The translations under genes and the position numbers were made by a program. Source: Acidobacteriota bacterium (lineage in GTDB: Bacteria; Acidobacteriota; Thermoanaerobaculia; Gp7-AA8). From it: a stretch of DNA of 45,094 nucleotides. Of this stretch, positions 8,472-17,925 are shown piece after piece (positions within the stretch are counted from its first letter, which is position 1; each line of letters starts with the position of its first letter). Where the stretch lies: positions 1 through 45,094 of the forward strand of contig JAOBAU010000254.1 of assembly GCA_025463165.1 (NCBI GenBank), written 5' to 3'. Under the pieces are notes generated by a model. That model ran no database searches. It saw nothing but the letters and a program-made list of their open reading frames with translations, and was not told the DNA's origin.

Positions 8472-8711
8472 GATCGCGCCACGCGTGCGGTGACGCGCGG
8501 CGGCATCGTCATCGAGCTCGCGCCGAAAGAGTACGAGCTGCTCGTCGCGCTCGTCGATCGGCAGGGCGCGGTCCGGGTCGCGTCGGATTCGGTGATCACG
8601 CGGACGATCGATACCCACATCGCCGAGCTGCGGCGAAAGCTCGAACACGATCCCGCGCATCCGCGCCACATCCTGACGGTGCGGAAGGTCGGCGATCGAC
8701 TGCAGCGGTGA
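8439..8711 (+). pseudogene. OmpR-type winged-helix DNA-binding domain remnant
   Basis: Translated in frame from about 8439, this reads RRFVFANRSVAIDRATRAV, then IELAPKEYELLVAL, ITRTIDTHIAELRRKL and HILTVRKVGDRL. That is the complete Trans_reg_C winged-helix domain of an OmpR/PhoB response regulator. The receiver domain that should lie upstream is missing and is replaced by the antisense TPR remnant and the EcoRII gene. The first usable start in the frame (GTG 8490) would lack the first beta strands, so I call it a pseudogene. A truncated, still expressed DNA-binding protein is possible. Its TGA overlaps a GTG at 8708 that could start the next gene. Confidence 0.65.
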
Positions 8712-8728
8712 CGTACCATTTCGCGCGA

Positions 8729-10615
8729 ATGTCGGCGGCGCGTGCGCGGGTGCTCGTCTTTCTCTCCGCGCTCGGCGTGAAGGCGGCGGTGTGGCTCGGG
8801 CTGCGCGATCATCCGCTGCTGCAGCCGGCCGGCGATCTCGACGGCGCCGTCTACCTCGAGCTCGCGCGGCACGGTGCGCCGCCGGTGGCCTACTTCGTTT
8901 CGCCGCTCTACCTCTATTTCCTCAAGTTTTCGCACGGTTCGCTGCTGCTGCAAGTCGTGCTCGGCAGCGCAGCGGTGGTGTTGCTGTTCGACACCGCATC
9001 GCGCTGGTTCGGCGAGCGGGCGGCGTGGATCACGGCGCTGCTGGCGATCGGCACCGGCGTCGTCACGTTCAACGAAGTGACGATCCTGCAGTCGGCGCTC
9101 GATCCGTTTCTCGTCGCGCTGATGGCGTGGTCTCTCACGCGCGCGTTGCAGCGCGACGACGGACGCGGATTCATCGCTGCCGGCGCCGCGGCCGCGCTCT
9201 TCGCGCTCAATCGTCCGAACGTGCTGCTCTGGATCGCGGCGCTCGGCGCGCTGCTGTTGATGCAGCGACGGTGGCGCGCGACGCTGGCGTTCGCCGCCGG
9301 CTGCGTGCTCGTGCTGACGCCGGTCGCCGCGCGCAACGTCATCGTCGCGCACGAGCTGGTGCTCGTCTCCTCGCACGGCGGACTCAATTTCTACATCGGC
9401 AACAACGAGACGGCGGACGGCCGGTATCACGCGGTGCCGGGCATTCGTCCGACGATCGCCGGACAGTCGGAAGATACGCGGCTCGTCGCCGAACGCGCCA
9501 CCGGCCGATCGATGACGTCGCGCGAGGTGTCGCGCTGGTTTTACGCGCGGTCGTTCGCGTGGATCGGCGCGCATCCCGTCGACGCGCTGCGGCTCTTCTC
9601 GCGAAAGCTGGCGTTCACGATCAACGAGACCGATCTCGCGCTGAACTACAGCTACGACTATTTCCGCCGCGACGTCGTTTCGGCGCTGCGATTTCTGATT
9701 GTCGGGCCGTGGCTGCTCGTGCCGCTCGGCGTGGCCGGCGCGATGACGCGCGTCCGCGATCGTGGCTTCCTTACGTGGTTCGCGTTCGTGCCGGTCTACG
9801 CGATCTCCGTCGCGATCTTCTTCGTCTCGTCGCGCTATCGCTTGCCCCTGCTGCTCGTGCTCGCGATCTGCGCGGCGGGCGTCGTCCATGTGCGGCGACT
9901 ATGGCAAATCATTCCTGCGCTGCTCCTCGGCGCGATCGCAATCTTTCCGTTCGGCCTCGACAGCGGACGCGGCAACGAGCAGACGAGCATGGTGGTCTGG
10001 CTGATCGAGCATCATCGCTTCAGTGAGGCCGAGACGATGATGAAGAAGGTCGAGCCGGGACACGATGACGTGGCGCGGCTGCATCATCGCGCCGCGATCG
10101 CCTACGCGGAAGCTGGCGATACGAACCGCGCCGTCGCGATGTACGAACAGGTGTTGCGCGATCCGGTCGCGCAGCCGGTGCTGCGCGAGAATGCGATCGA
10201 AGAGCTGGTCCGCGCGGACACGCGCGCCGGTCGCAGCGAAGACGCTAAACGTCTGCTCGCCGCGATCGAGGAGCGATCGCTCTCACCGTCGCGCGCGGCG
10301 ACGTTCGGCCGGCTCGCGCTCGAAGCGCGCGACGCCGTCGACGCGATCCGTTTCCTCGCTCACTCCGATTCTCCATATGACCTCGGCGTCGCGTTGCTCG
10401 CGCACGGCGACAACGCGGCGGCCATCGCAGCGCTTCGTCGCGCGCCGCACGACGCGCCGTCGCAACTGATGCTGGCGATCGCGTATGCGCAGAGTGGAGA
10501 TGTGACTGAAGCGCGGCGAAGCGCCGAGGAAGCGCTGCGGTTGCGGCCGGGATTCATGGAAGCGAAACGGTTGCTGTCGAGACTGCCTTCTCAGGCAGGC
10601 TTGCCCCAGAAGTAA
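8729..10615 (+). CDS. Membrane glycosyltransferase-like protein (ArnT/PMT type) with C-terminal TPRs
   Basis: This protein has about 10-11 predicted membrane segments in the first ~420 residues. They are followed by a soluble tail with several TPR-like helix pairs (for example AAIAYAEAGDTNRAVAMYEQ and YAQSGDVTEARRSAEEAL). The N-terminal loop contains GDLDGAVYLEL and SPLYLYFL, matching the acidic, substrate-facing first loop of GT39/GT83-like enzymes that transfer sugars from polyprenyl-phosphate donors. A later periplasmic loop has LNFYIGNNETADG. I prefer the ATG at 8729; the track starts at GTG 8708, which overlaps the winged-helix remnant. Substrate is unknown. It converges on the GGDEF-EAL gene with a 25-bp overlap. 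Confidence 0.75.
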   Translation: MSAARARVLVFLSALGVKAAVWLGLRDHPLLQPAGDLDGAVYLELARHGAPPVAYFVSPLYLYFLKFSHGSLLLQVVLGSAAVVLLFDTASRWFGERAAWITALLAIGTGVVTFNEVTILQSALDPFLVALMAWSLTRALQRDDGRGFIAAGAAAALFALNRPNVLLWIAALGALLLMQRRWRATLAFAAGCVLVLTPVAARNVIVAHELVLVSSHGGLNFYIGNNETADGRYHAVPGIRPTIAGQSEDTRLVAERATGRSMTSREVSRWFYARSFAWIGAHPVDALRLFSRKLAFTINETDLALNYSYDYFRRDVVSALRFLIVGPWLLVPLGVAGAMTRVRDRGFLTWFAFVPVYAISVAIFFVSSRYRLPLLLVLAICAAGVVHVRRLWQIIPALLLGAIAIFPFGLDSGRGNEQTSMVVWLIEHHRFSEAETMMKKVEPGHDDVARLHHRAAIAYAEAGDTNRAVAMYEQVLRDPVAQPVLRENAIEELVRADTRAGRSEDAKRLLAAIEERSLSPSRAATFGRLALEARDAVDAIRFLAHSDSPYDLGVALLAHGDNAAAIAALRRAPHDAPSQLMLAIAYAQSGDVTEARRSAEEALRLRPGFMEAKRLLSRLPSQAGLPQK

Positions 10616-12282
10616 CCCTGCCCGTACTCGATTCCGAGCGAGCGGACGATCGCCAGCTCACCGGCCGTTTCGATTCCTTCCGCGACGAGCTCGCATTTCA
10701 GCGCGCGCGCCACCGACACATATCGCTTAAGTTGCGCGATCCGCACCTCGTCTCCCTCGATGCCGATCACGCAACGCTTGTCGATCTTCACGACCTCCGG
10801 CTCGAGCAGCACTAGGCTTTCAAGACAGCTGCTGCCGAATCCGACGTCATCGATCGCGATCATCACTCCCGCTTTGCGCAGCGTCTGCACCGCCGGCGCG
10901 AGATACGACGGATCGCCGATGAGCTGCTGCTCGCTGATCTCGAGACAGAAGGTGCCGGGCGGAATCGGCTTCGGGAAAAGATCGAGCAGATGTTCGGGCG
11001 GAATCGCCAGCAGCGTCGTCGGGAAGATGTTGAAGTGAAAGCGCGCGTACGGCGGAAGCTGCATCGCCGCGCCGACCGCGGAGCGCAGACAGGCATGATC
11101 GACGAGCGTCAGCACGTTGCGCTCGGAGCAAAGCCGGAAGAAGTTGTCCGGCATTTCGAACGTGCCGTTCGAATAGCGGCTGAGAAATTCGTAACCGATC
11201 GGACTCTCGTCCGCGAGCCGGAAGATCGGCTGCTTGAGCGTCTGGAGATATCTGCCGTGCGTCAGGTTCGCGCACATGTCGGCCTGCGCGCGCAACCGCC
11301 GTGCGGTGTCGTCGAAGTCGCTCGACGGGAAGACGACGCGATTCTTTCCCGCGCTTTTCGCACGCGCGAGCAGATCGTGCGCGCGCGTCAGCAGCTCATC
11401 GACGGCCGGCATCTCGGTCGTCACGAGCAGCGTCGCAATCGACGCGGTGACGGTGACGCCGCCGGTGCTGTGTTGAATCATCGCGGCCGAGATGGCGATG
11501 CGGATTCGTTCGGCGACGCGCGCCGCTTCGGCCGGATCGGTTTCGGGAAGAATGAGCATGAACTCATCGCCGCCAAGGCGGCCGACGTAATCGACGGCGC
11601 GCACGGAAGCGCGGAGACGGCGTCCGATCTCTTTCAGCACGACGTCGCCGGCGGCGTGGCCGAGGGAATCGTTGATGTGCTTGAAGTCATCGAGATCGAT
11701 GACGATGGCGGCGGCGCCGGTGACGCTGCGCACGAGGTGCTGCACTTCGCGAGAGAGCGCCTGCTGCAGGCCGCGGCGATTGAGCAGTTCCGTCAGCGGC
11801 TCGATCAGCGTCAGTCGTTCGAGATCGCGATTCGCGCTTTCGAGCTCTTTCTTCACGCGCGCCAGATCGCGCACGCCGCGATGCCGTTCGACCGCATATC
11901 GGATCGAGCGCATCAGCGAGTCATGATCGACCGTCCCCTTCAGCAAATAGTCCTCGGCGCCGTGATGGAACGCATCGTTCACGAGCCGTTCGTCGTTCTG
12001 GCCGGTGAGGACGATGACCGGAATCTCATCGATGCACTGTTCGATGCGCGTCAGCGCTTCGAGATCGGTCGCATCGGGAAGGCCGAGATCGAGGATGACG
12101 ATGTCGATGTCGCCTTCGGCCACCGCATCGCACGCCGCGGCCGCGCTGCCGACATGCCGCACGGTGAAGCGCGGCGCTTCGGTACTTTCGAGCAGCTCGC
12201 GCAGCGATGAAGCGGACGCGGGATCGTCTTCAACGAGCAGGAGTCGGAGGGCGCGTGTGTCCGTCGCGACGGCAATGGCCAT
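10591..12282 (-). CDS. Response regulator with REC, GGDEF and EAL domains (c-di-GMP turnover)
   Basis: A receiver domain (residues ~12-130) has the phosphoacceptor Asp65 in VILDLGLPD and the acidic pair EDD. A coiled linker follows. The diguanylate cyclase domain (~160-320) has an intact GGDEF at 237-241, preceded by an RxxD inhibitory I-site (RAVD, 228-231). The EAL domain (~340-560) has EFL in place of EAL (YEFLSR). It keeps the other signature positions: FNIFP, LEISE, the IAIDDVGFG loop, VKIDK, VAEGIE and QGYFWG. The protein may therefore both make and degrade c-di-GMP under a phosphorelay signal. No histidine kinase is adjacent. Confidence 0.93.
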   Translation of the reverse strand: MAIAVATDTRALRLLLVEDDPASASSLRELLESTEAPRFTVRHVGSAAAACDAVAEGDIDIVILDLGLPDATDLEALTRIEQCIDEIPVIVLTGQNDERLVNDAFHHGAEDYLLKGTVDHDSLMRSIRYAVERHRGVRDLARVKKELESANRDLERLTLIEPLTELLNRRGLQQALSREVQHLVRSVTGAAAIVIDLDDFKHINDSLGHAAGDVVLKEIGRRLRASVRAVDYVGRLGGDEFMLILPETDPAEAARVAERIRIAISAAMIQHSTGGVTVTASIATLLVTTEMPAVDELLTRAHDLLARAKSAGKNRVVFPSSDFDDTARRLRAQADMCANLTHGRYLQTLKQPIFRLADESPIGYEFLSRYSNGTFEMPDNFFRLCSERNVLTLVDHACLRSAVGAAMQLPPYARFHFNIFPTTLLAIPPEHLLDLFPKPIPPGTFCLEISEQQLIGDPSYLAPAVQTLRKAGVMIAIDDVGFGSSCLESLVLLEPEVVKIDKRCVIGIEGDEVRIAQLKRYVSVARALKCELVAEGIETAGELAIVRSLGIEYGQGYFWGKPA

Positions 12283-12383
12283 GCAGCACCACTACTCCGC
12301 ATCGGCGGCGGATTCCGTGATGAAAATCACGCTGGTTCGTGCGGTCCGAAGCGACGTCAACCGTAAGACGAGAGAGGTGAGTG

Positions 12384-12564
12384 TCAGACGCCGCGAAGGA
12401 TCTCGTCGCGGTGGCGCTGGTACTCCTCGTTCGAGATTCGTCCGTTCGCGTCCGCCGGTGACGGCTGGATTATGCGAGACCCTGACCGTGCGCGAGCATC
12501 CGACTGTGGCCATGTACATGCAGCCGACCGCGGCCCACGCGTTGAAAGATGCGCGGCGCACCAT
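12384..12564 (-). pseudogene. Small SHOCT-type lipoprotein with an apparent frameshift
   Basis: Two minus-strand frames combine into one plausible small protein. The first (from 12564) begins MVRRASFNAWAAVGCMYM and ATVGCSRTV, with a lipobox-like small-residue stretch before Cys. The second carries DANGRISNEEYQRHRDEI LRGV, a good match to the SHOCT motif (G-x-I-x-x-E-E-[FY]-x-x-x-[KR]-x-x-I-L). A shift around 12440-12460 joins them into about 60 residues. Either the gene is broken or the read has an indel. SHOCT motifs usually end small or membrane-associated proteins; function is unknown. Confidence 0.4.
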
Positions 12565-12958
12565 GACGAGGAGCCGGTGAACGTGAAGCGCTCCACGAAG
12601 AAGGTGAGCGTGACCGGTTCACGAGGAAGGACGCGCGCCGGCGGTTGCGGCGGAGCGGCGGTCGTGGTTGTGGATTGTCGTCGACGTCTTGCGGCCGCGT
12701 CCGGGATTTCGCGATTTGCTCTTCGCTGCAGTCGTTATTGGATCGGCACGCTCGAGGTCGTCACGACGGCCGCGGCGGTCGTCAACGAAGGCGCGGCGGC
12801 GTGCGAACGACGACCTCAGCAGACGTCTGCATATGGACGGAGTGTCAGCCGCGCGGCTTTCCCTACCCACTGAAAAATTCATTTGCCACTTTCGTGCGGC
12901 GGACGTACATTGAAACCTTCCACAACAAAGGCAGTCCATCTGCGACCCGGAGGTCGTC
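12565..12958 (+). other. Intergenic region upstream of the patatin gene
   Basis: No convincing gene is seen here; the track ORFs in this stretch are Arg/Ala-rich shadows. Its right end becomes AT-richer and holds a promoter candidate and a ribosome binding site for the patatin gene. The remaining ~300 bp show no repeat, tRNA or hairpin that I can support. Confidence 0.5.
12883..12911 (+). promoter_or_regulatory. Sigma70-like promoter for the patatin gene
   Basis: TTGCCA (12883-12888) and TACATT (12906-12911) are separated by exactly 17 bp in a locally AT-rich stretch. They lie about 48 bp before the ATG, with GGAGG at -10 of the start codon. Each hexamer matches consensus at four of six positions. 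Confidence 0.5.
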
Positions 12959-15900
12959 ATGGCGTCATTGCCGCTCGAGCTGCACGAAGTCCTCGAACAG
13001 GAGTACGTGTCGATGTACGGGCCGCTGAACCGGCCTGATTACGGCGAGCTGTACGATTCGGAGCAGATCGTCGACGTGGATTGGGCGGAGCGGATTCTCG
13101 TTGCGTGCGGCATCGGGAAGACGTCGCCGGCGCAGGACGCGGCGGTCGCCGAAGATCGCGAGTACGCGGGAGCGGCTCTGGCGGGGAACGTGGCGGCGCA
13201 AAAAGCTGACCGCGCGAGCAAAGCCGCATCGGACGCGACAAAGAACCTCAGAGAGAAGCTGCGGATCGCCGGTGCGGTGACTGATGAAGGCGAAGCGGCG
13301 CTGGAGCGAGCCGTCGTGGCTGAAGGAGCTGCTGGCGCGGAGACCGCGGCGGTCTCAAGGCGACGCGAGATCGCGCAGCTTCTCTCGAAGCTCGTCGCGA
13401 CCGATGCCTGTCCGAATCTCGCCAGCTCTCCGGCGCTCACCGCGCGGGGACGGTTGCTCATCGAACAATACGGCTCCTTCATCGACGTCGCCTCCACGAG
13501 CGCTCACGGCGCGCGCGAGCTGCGGCGCACCATCGTCGATGAAGCGTTTTCCGGCGCCGTGAAATCGCTGCGCGACATTCGCCTCGAGAACGTCTACTCA
13601 TCGCTGCACGGCCGCGCGAAAGAGAAGAAACCGCGCACCGCGCTCTGCATCTCCGGCGGCGGCATCCGCAGCGCGACGTTCGCGCTCGGCGTCATTCAGG
13701 GACTGGCCAGCGCCGGCGTGCTGAAGAAGTTCGATTTCCTTTCGACGGTGTCGGGCGGCGGATACATCGGCAGCTGGCTGTCATCGTGGACGCGCCGTCA
13801 TCGCGACGGCATCGCCGGCGTCGAAGACGATCTGCAGCGCGCCGACACCGCGGTCGCCAGGCGCTGGCCGTATCCGCCATCGGCAAAGGACAACGTCGTC
13901 TATCCGAGCGCACAGACGACGCCGCGCGAATTGCCGAAATCGAAGATCGATCCGGAGCCGCGGCCGGTGCGCCATCTGCGCGAGTACAGCAACTACATGA
14001 GTCCGCGCCTCGGGTTGCTCTCGCCTGACTCCTGGACGCTGGCTTCGATCTACGTCCGCAATCTGTTGCTCAACCTGCTCGTGCTCGTGCCGATCCTCGC
14101 GGCCGTGCTCGCGTATCCGCGTCTTTACAGCTATCTGCTCGCGCGCAGCCGTTTCCTCGATCCGCTTGTCCTTCCGTGGATCTTCGCCGGATGCGTCGCC
14201 ATCGGATTCGCGTACATCGGCGTGGCGAGGCCGGTCGCATACGGCGCCGCCGCCGAGCGAAGGAAGCCGGGCTCCGCGAACGTCCGCTACTTCCTCTTCT
14301 GCGTGCTGCCGCTCACGGCGGCCGCGTTCGCGCTCACCATTTTCTGGGCGCGCGCATACAGAAACTCGAACATCCTCTGGCATGAGTGGACGCTCTACGC
14401 GGTCATCGCGTCAGTTCTCGCGATGACGCTGCTGCCGCACACGCTTTACTACGGCCGTTACCGATCGGCGCTTGCGTCGGTTCGCCGCAGCGGTTTCATC
14501 AGCGACAACGAGCTGTTCGCGGCGGGTGCGAAGAAGAGTTTCCTCGAGCTTTTCGCCGTATCGATCGCGCTCGCAACCTCGGCGGCGCTCTACTGGCTGC
14601 TGGCAAACAAAGTCTTCTACGATCCGCTGCGTCCGACGCCGCGCCTGACCGAGCTGCCGCCGCTGCTCCGCTTCGGACTGCCGTCATTTCCGCAGCAGCA
14701 GTTCTACGTTTGTTTCGCGGTGCCGGCGGTGCTGCTCGTTTTCTACATTCAGGCGAGCGTCTTCGTCGGACTCTCCAGCCGGAGAAATGATGATGCCGAT
14801 CGCGAATGGTGGGGACGCGCCGGCGCCATCGCGCTGATGATCACCGCCGCGCTGGCGCTCGGCAGTTTCATCGCCGTCTTCGGTCCGGTCGCGCTTTACA
14901 ACGCGCCGGTCATCCTCGGTTCCATCGGCGGCGCGGCCGGCATCGGCGCGGCGCTCCTCGGGTTCAGCGACAAGACGCCGGCCAATCAGAAGCAGGAAGA
15001 GAGCAAGACCGACGTCGCCGGGAAAGTCGCATCGGCGCTGATCGTGCCGCTCTTCGTCGTCTTCCTCCTCGCCGCGATCTCGCTCGGGTCGACGTGGCTG
15101 ATCCAGAACTTCCGGACAGCGGCTCCCGATGCGTCGGCGCTGCCCTGGAGCGCCCTGGTGAACTTCCAGTCGGCAGTGTCGCGCACGTCGCAGGTCGTGG
15201 CGCTTGGCTCGACGTATGAGGTGAAAGAAACGGTGCCGGCGACGGCGCGGACGACCGTGCCGGAACTTCGTACCGCCGCTCATCTCGCCACGATCGAGAC
15301 GACGACGCGAACGGAGCTCCTCTTTTTCGCGCTGGTCGGACTCGTTGCCGTCGCTCTCTCGTGGTCAATCGGCGTGAACAAGTTCTCGATGCACGCCCTC
15401 TATCGCAACCGCCTCATCCGCGCGTACCTCGGCGCGTCGCGCTACAACCGCGATCCCGATTCGTTCACCGGCTTCGACGAGAACGACAACCTGCAAATGT
15501 GGGAGCTGCGCCGCGAGATGCTCTGGTCTTCGTCGATCGTCGACGTCGTGAAGTTCATCAATGCGCTCCAGCGTGAGGGGGAGCTCCAAACGCATCTCTG
15601 GAACAAGCTCTCGCCGAAGACGCGGGAGCTCCTCAATCGCAAGCCGCTCGATTCGGCTGCGCCCGATGCGCTCGTGCAGAACCTCAACAACATCCTGCTG
15701 ACCGACGATCTGAAGAGCGTTGTCAAGCCACCGACGTGGGCCGCCGTCAAAGAGAACGAGCTCGGTTACTCGCGACCGTTCATCAATCGCGCGATCGTCG
15801 ATGCGAACTTCCGCGATCACATTCGTCCGATGGCGCGTCCCGATGACAGGAAGGACAAGGACGATCAATCGTCGCGGCCGCCGATGCACGTCGTCAACGT

Positions 15901-16861
15901 CGCGCTCAATCTCACCAGCGGTCAGGACCTCGCGTGGCAGCAGCGGATGGCGGAGTCGTTCACGGTTACGCCGCTGCATTCAGGGAGCTTCTATCTCGGC
16001 TATCGCAATTCACGCGAGTACGGCGGACCGGACGGCATCTCGCTCGGCACCGCCGTCGCCACGTCGGGCGCGGCCGCCAGTCCGAACATGGGCTATCACT
16101 CATCGCCGCTGATGGCGTTCCTCCTCGCGTTCTTCAACATCCGCCTCGGGTCGTGGTTAGGCAATCCCGGACTGCCCGGACAGGACTCGTACGCGGAAGC
16201 GCATCCGAGCTCGAACCTCGTGCCGCTCTTCGCCGAAGTGATCGGCTCGACGAACGATCAGTCGAAGTGGGTCTATCTCTCCGACGGCGGGCACTTCGAA
16301 AATCTCGGCCTCTACGAAATGGTGCTGCGGCGCTGCCATCGCATCGTGTTGAGCGACGCCGGCGCCGACCGCAACTTCTCCTTCGAGGATCTCGGCAACG
16401 CCATCCGAAAAATTCGCACGGACCTCGGCGTCCCGATCGACATCGAGAACATGGACCTGATGACGCCGCGAGCGGATGACGGCTCGTTCGCGGAAGGACG
16501 CTACGTCGCACGCGGCTCGATTCGTTACAGCGCGGTCGACAAGAACGCGGAAGACGGAACGCTCATCTACATCAAGGCCGGCATCTATAAGGACGCGTGG
16601 TTCCCGCGCGACGTCTACAACTACGCGAAGGAATCGCTCGCCTTTCCGCACGAGCCGACGAGCGATCAGTTCTTCAGCGAGTCGCAGTTCGAGAGCTATC
16701 GCGCCCTCGGGCGTCACGCCATCAACGAGATCTCCGACAACTATCCGACGCAGGCGGCCGCCGATGCGCGGCTGGAGATCATCGCCAAGACGTTCGACAG
16801 CGTCGATTCGTTCATCAGCGTTGCACAGCAAAACTCGGGACCGCGAGTGAAACAGGCGTAG
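12959..16861 (+). CDS. Giant membrane-anchored patatin-like phospholipase
   Basis: This 1300-aa protein is several times the length of usual patatins. The oxyanion-hole GGGIR is at 233-237 (CISGGGIRSATFALG). The nucleophile Ser265 lies in TVSGGGY, a GxSxG variant (SGGG) used by large bacterial patatins. The catalytic Asp is at about 1109 in LSDGGHFENLGLYE. Between them lies an insert of over 800 residues with about nine or ten hydrophobic segments (roughly residues 360-800) and a soluble stretch. The N-terminal 180 residues are helical and Ala/Glu-rich. The start follows CCCGGAGGTC. It is predicted to hydrolyse phospholipid or lipid acyl esters at the membrane. It converges with the methyltransferase gene 4 bp away. 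Confidence 0.88.
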   Translation: MASLPLELHEVLEQEYVSMYGPLNRPDYGELYDSEQIVDVDWAERILVACGIGKTSPAQDAAVAEDREYAGAALAGNVAAQKADRASKAASDATKNLREKLRIAGAVTDEGEAALERAVVAEGAAGAETAAVSRRREIAQLLSKLVATDACPNLASSPALTARGRLLIEQYGSFIDVASTSAHGARELRRTIVDEAFSGAVKSLRDIRLENVYSSLHGRAKEKKPRTALCISGGGIRSATFALGVIQGLASAGVLKKFDFLSTVSGGGYIGSWLSSWTRRHRDGIAGVEDDLQRADTAVARRWPYPPSAKDNVVYPSAQTTPRELPKSKIDPEPRPVRHLREYSNYMSPRLGLLSPDSWTLASIYVRNLLLNLLVLVPILAAVLAYPRLYSYLLARSRFLDPLVLPWIFAGCVAIGFAYIGVARPVAYGAAAERRKPGSANVRYFLFCVLPLTAAAFALTIFWARAYRNSNILWHEWTLYAVIASVLAMTLLPHTLYYGRYRSALASVRRSGFISDNELFAAGAKKSFLELFAVSIALATSAALYWLLANKVFYDPLRPTPRLTELPPLLRFGLPSFPQQQFYVCFAVPAVLLVFYIQASVFVGLSSRRNDDADREWWGRAGAIALMITAALALGSFIAVFGPVALYNAPVILGSIGGAAGIGAALLGFSDKTPANQKQEESKTDVAGKVASALIVPLFVVFLLAAISLGSTWLIQNFRTAAPDASALPWSALVNFQSAVSRTSQVVALGSTYEVKETVPATARTTVPELRTAAHLATIETTTRTELLFFALVGLVAVALSWSIGVNKFSMHALYRNRLIRAYLGASRYNRDPDSFTGFDENDNLQMWELRREMLWSSSIVDVVKFINALQREGELQTHLWNKLSPKTRELLNRKPLDSAAPDALVQNLNNILLTDDLKSVVKPPTWAAVKENELGYSRPFINRAIVDANFRDHIRPMARPDDRKDKDDQSSRPPMHVVNVALNLTSGQDLAWQQRMAESFTVTPLHSGSFYLGYRNSREYGGPDGISLGTAVATSGAAASPNMGYHSSPLMAFLLAFFNIRLGSWLGNPGLPGQDSYAEAHPSSNLVPLFAEVIGSTNDQSKWVYLSDGGHFENLGLYEMVLRRCHRIVLSDAGADRNFSFEDLGNAIRKIRTDLGVPIDIENMDLMTPRADDGSFAEGRYVARGSIRYSAVDKNAEDGTLIYIKAGIYKDAWFPRDVYNYAKESLAFPHEPTSDQFFSESQFESYRALGRHAINEISDNYPTQAAADARLEIIAKTFDSVDSFISVAQQNSGPRVKQA

Positions 16862-16864
16862 TCA

Positions 16865-17878
16865 TCATGAGCGCGTAACTTCAATGAGCAGCGTCAGGCC
16901 GGTTTCCTCGCGCGTGATCGAGATTTCATGCGCGGGGATGCCGGCCGCGTCGCAGTAGCGGCGGATCTCCGCTTCGCTGCGCTCGATCAGGAACCAGTCG
17001 CCGAAGTATTCGATCAGCGGGCGATATGGGTTCCCCTCGGCGATGTTGGTGAAGAAGAACGTGCCGCCTGATTTGAGCAGCGAGTACGAGTGCTCGATCA
17101 GATAGATGGCGTGCTTTTCCGGGAGGTAGTCGAAGAGGCCGCCGGCGAGGACGAGATCGAAGATCGGGCCGAGCTGCGCGATCTTGCGGACGACTTTCAG
17201 CGCGTTGCCGGGCCGATAGTGCGAACGATCGCGGATCGGCGCGAGCGCACGCGCGGAGAACGAAAGCGCGTCGGCGTCGTTGTCGTTGAGCCAGAGTTCG
17301 CCGAGGAGTGAGGGGAGGTGCGCGGCGATGGTGCGGAGATCGGGACAGCTGCCGCAGGCGACAGTGAGCACGCGCGCGCTGCCGGGATGTTCGAGCAGCG
17401 TGCGCATGATGCGCGCGGCCTGATGCTGCACTTTGTTGCGATGCTGTTGCGCGATGGAACGGCTCAGCGCATACGACTCGCAGAACCACGGCAGTGTTCC
17501 TTCCTCGGCGCGATTGGTGGCGCTGCAGAGATGCTCGACCGTTTCGAAATCGCCCGGATAGGCGCGCGGCCATTCCTGCAGGCGCTTTACGAAAGGTGAG
17601 CGCGCGTGAATGCGTCGGACAGGCTCGAGCACTTCGACGATCTCCGCGCGCGTGTAGCCTGCCTGTTCGCAGGCGACGATCGCGGCGCAGAGTTGATGAA
17701 CGACCGCCAGGACGCGGTGATACAGCTCCTGCCTGCCCGCGTGTTCCCCTTCGAGCGCGACGAACGTTTGGACGTGCGCACGAAGAGCATCAACCTCATC
17801 TTCGGAACGGGACGTGGATCCGACGAAGCGGTTTGCATGAATCGCCATCACCCGGTTTCCTCTCACGTGAAGTTCCAT
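16865..17878 (-). CDS. Class I SAM-dependent methyltransferase, PhcB-like
   Basis: The C-terminal two thirds form a Rossmann methyltransferase. Motif I reads VLTVACGSCPDL, followed by a D-N-D acidic loop (LWLNDNDADAL), a post-motif DLVLAGGLFDYLP, and LLKSGGTFFFTNI. The N-terminal ~130 residues are helical and include YPGDFETVEHL and an HRNKV helix. This arrangement resembles proteins annotated as 3-hydroxypalmitate methyl ester (PhcB-type) biosynthesis enzymes. The link to a fatty-acid methyl ester signal is a recollection of annotation, not proof. It lies 47 bp downstream of the unknown 274-aa gene and may be the last gene of the sigma/CHAT operon. Confidence 0.75.
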   Translation of the reverse strand: MELHVRGNRVMAIHANRFVGSTSRSEDEVDALRAHVQTFVALEGEHAGRQELYHRVLAVVHQLCAAIVACEQAGYTRAEIVEVLEPVRRIHARSPFVKRLQEWPRAYPGDFETVEHLCSATNRAEEGTLPWFCESYALSRSIAQQHRNKVQHQAARIMRTLLEHPGSARVLTVACGSCPDLRTIAAHLPSLLGELWLNDNDADALSFSARALAPIRDRSHYRPGNALKVVRKIAQLGPIFDLVLAGGLFDYLPEKHAIYLIEHSYSLLKSGGTFFFTNIAEGNPYRPLIEYFGDWFLIERSEAEIRRYCDAAGIPAHEISITREETGLTLLIEVTRS

Positions 17879-17925
17879 GATTGCCCTCCACGCGAGAGGA
17901 GACGGACGAGGCGGGAAAGTTCACA

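Noticed and set aside
8432-9889. 485-aa minus-strand ORF
   Set aside because: It is low-complexity Arg/Glu-rich translation antisense to the membrane glycosyltransferase-like gene; no domain is visible apart from the TPR remnant at its end.
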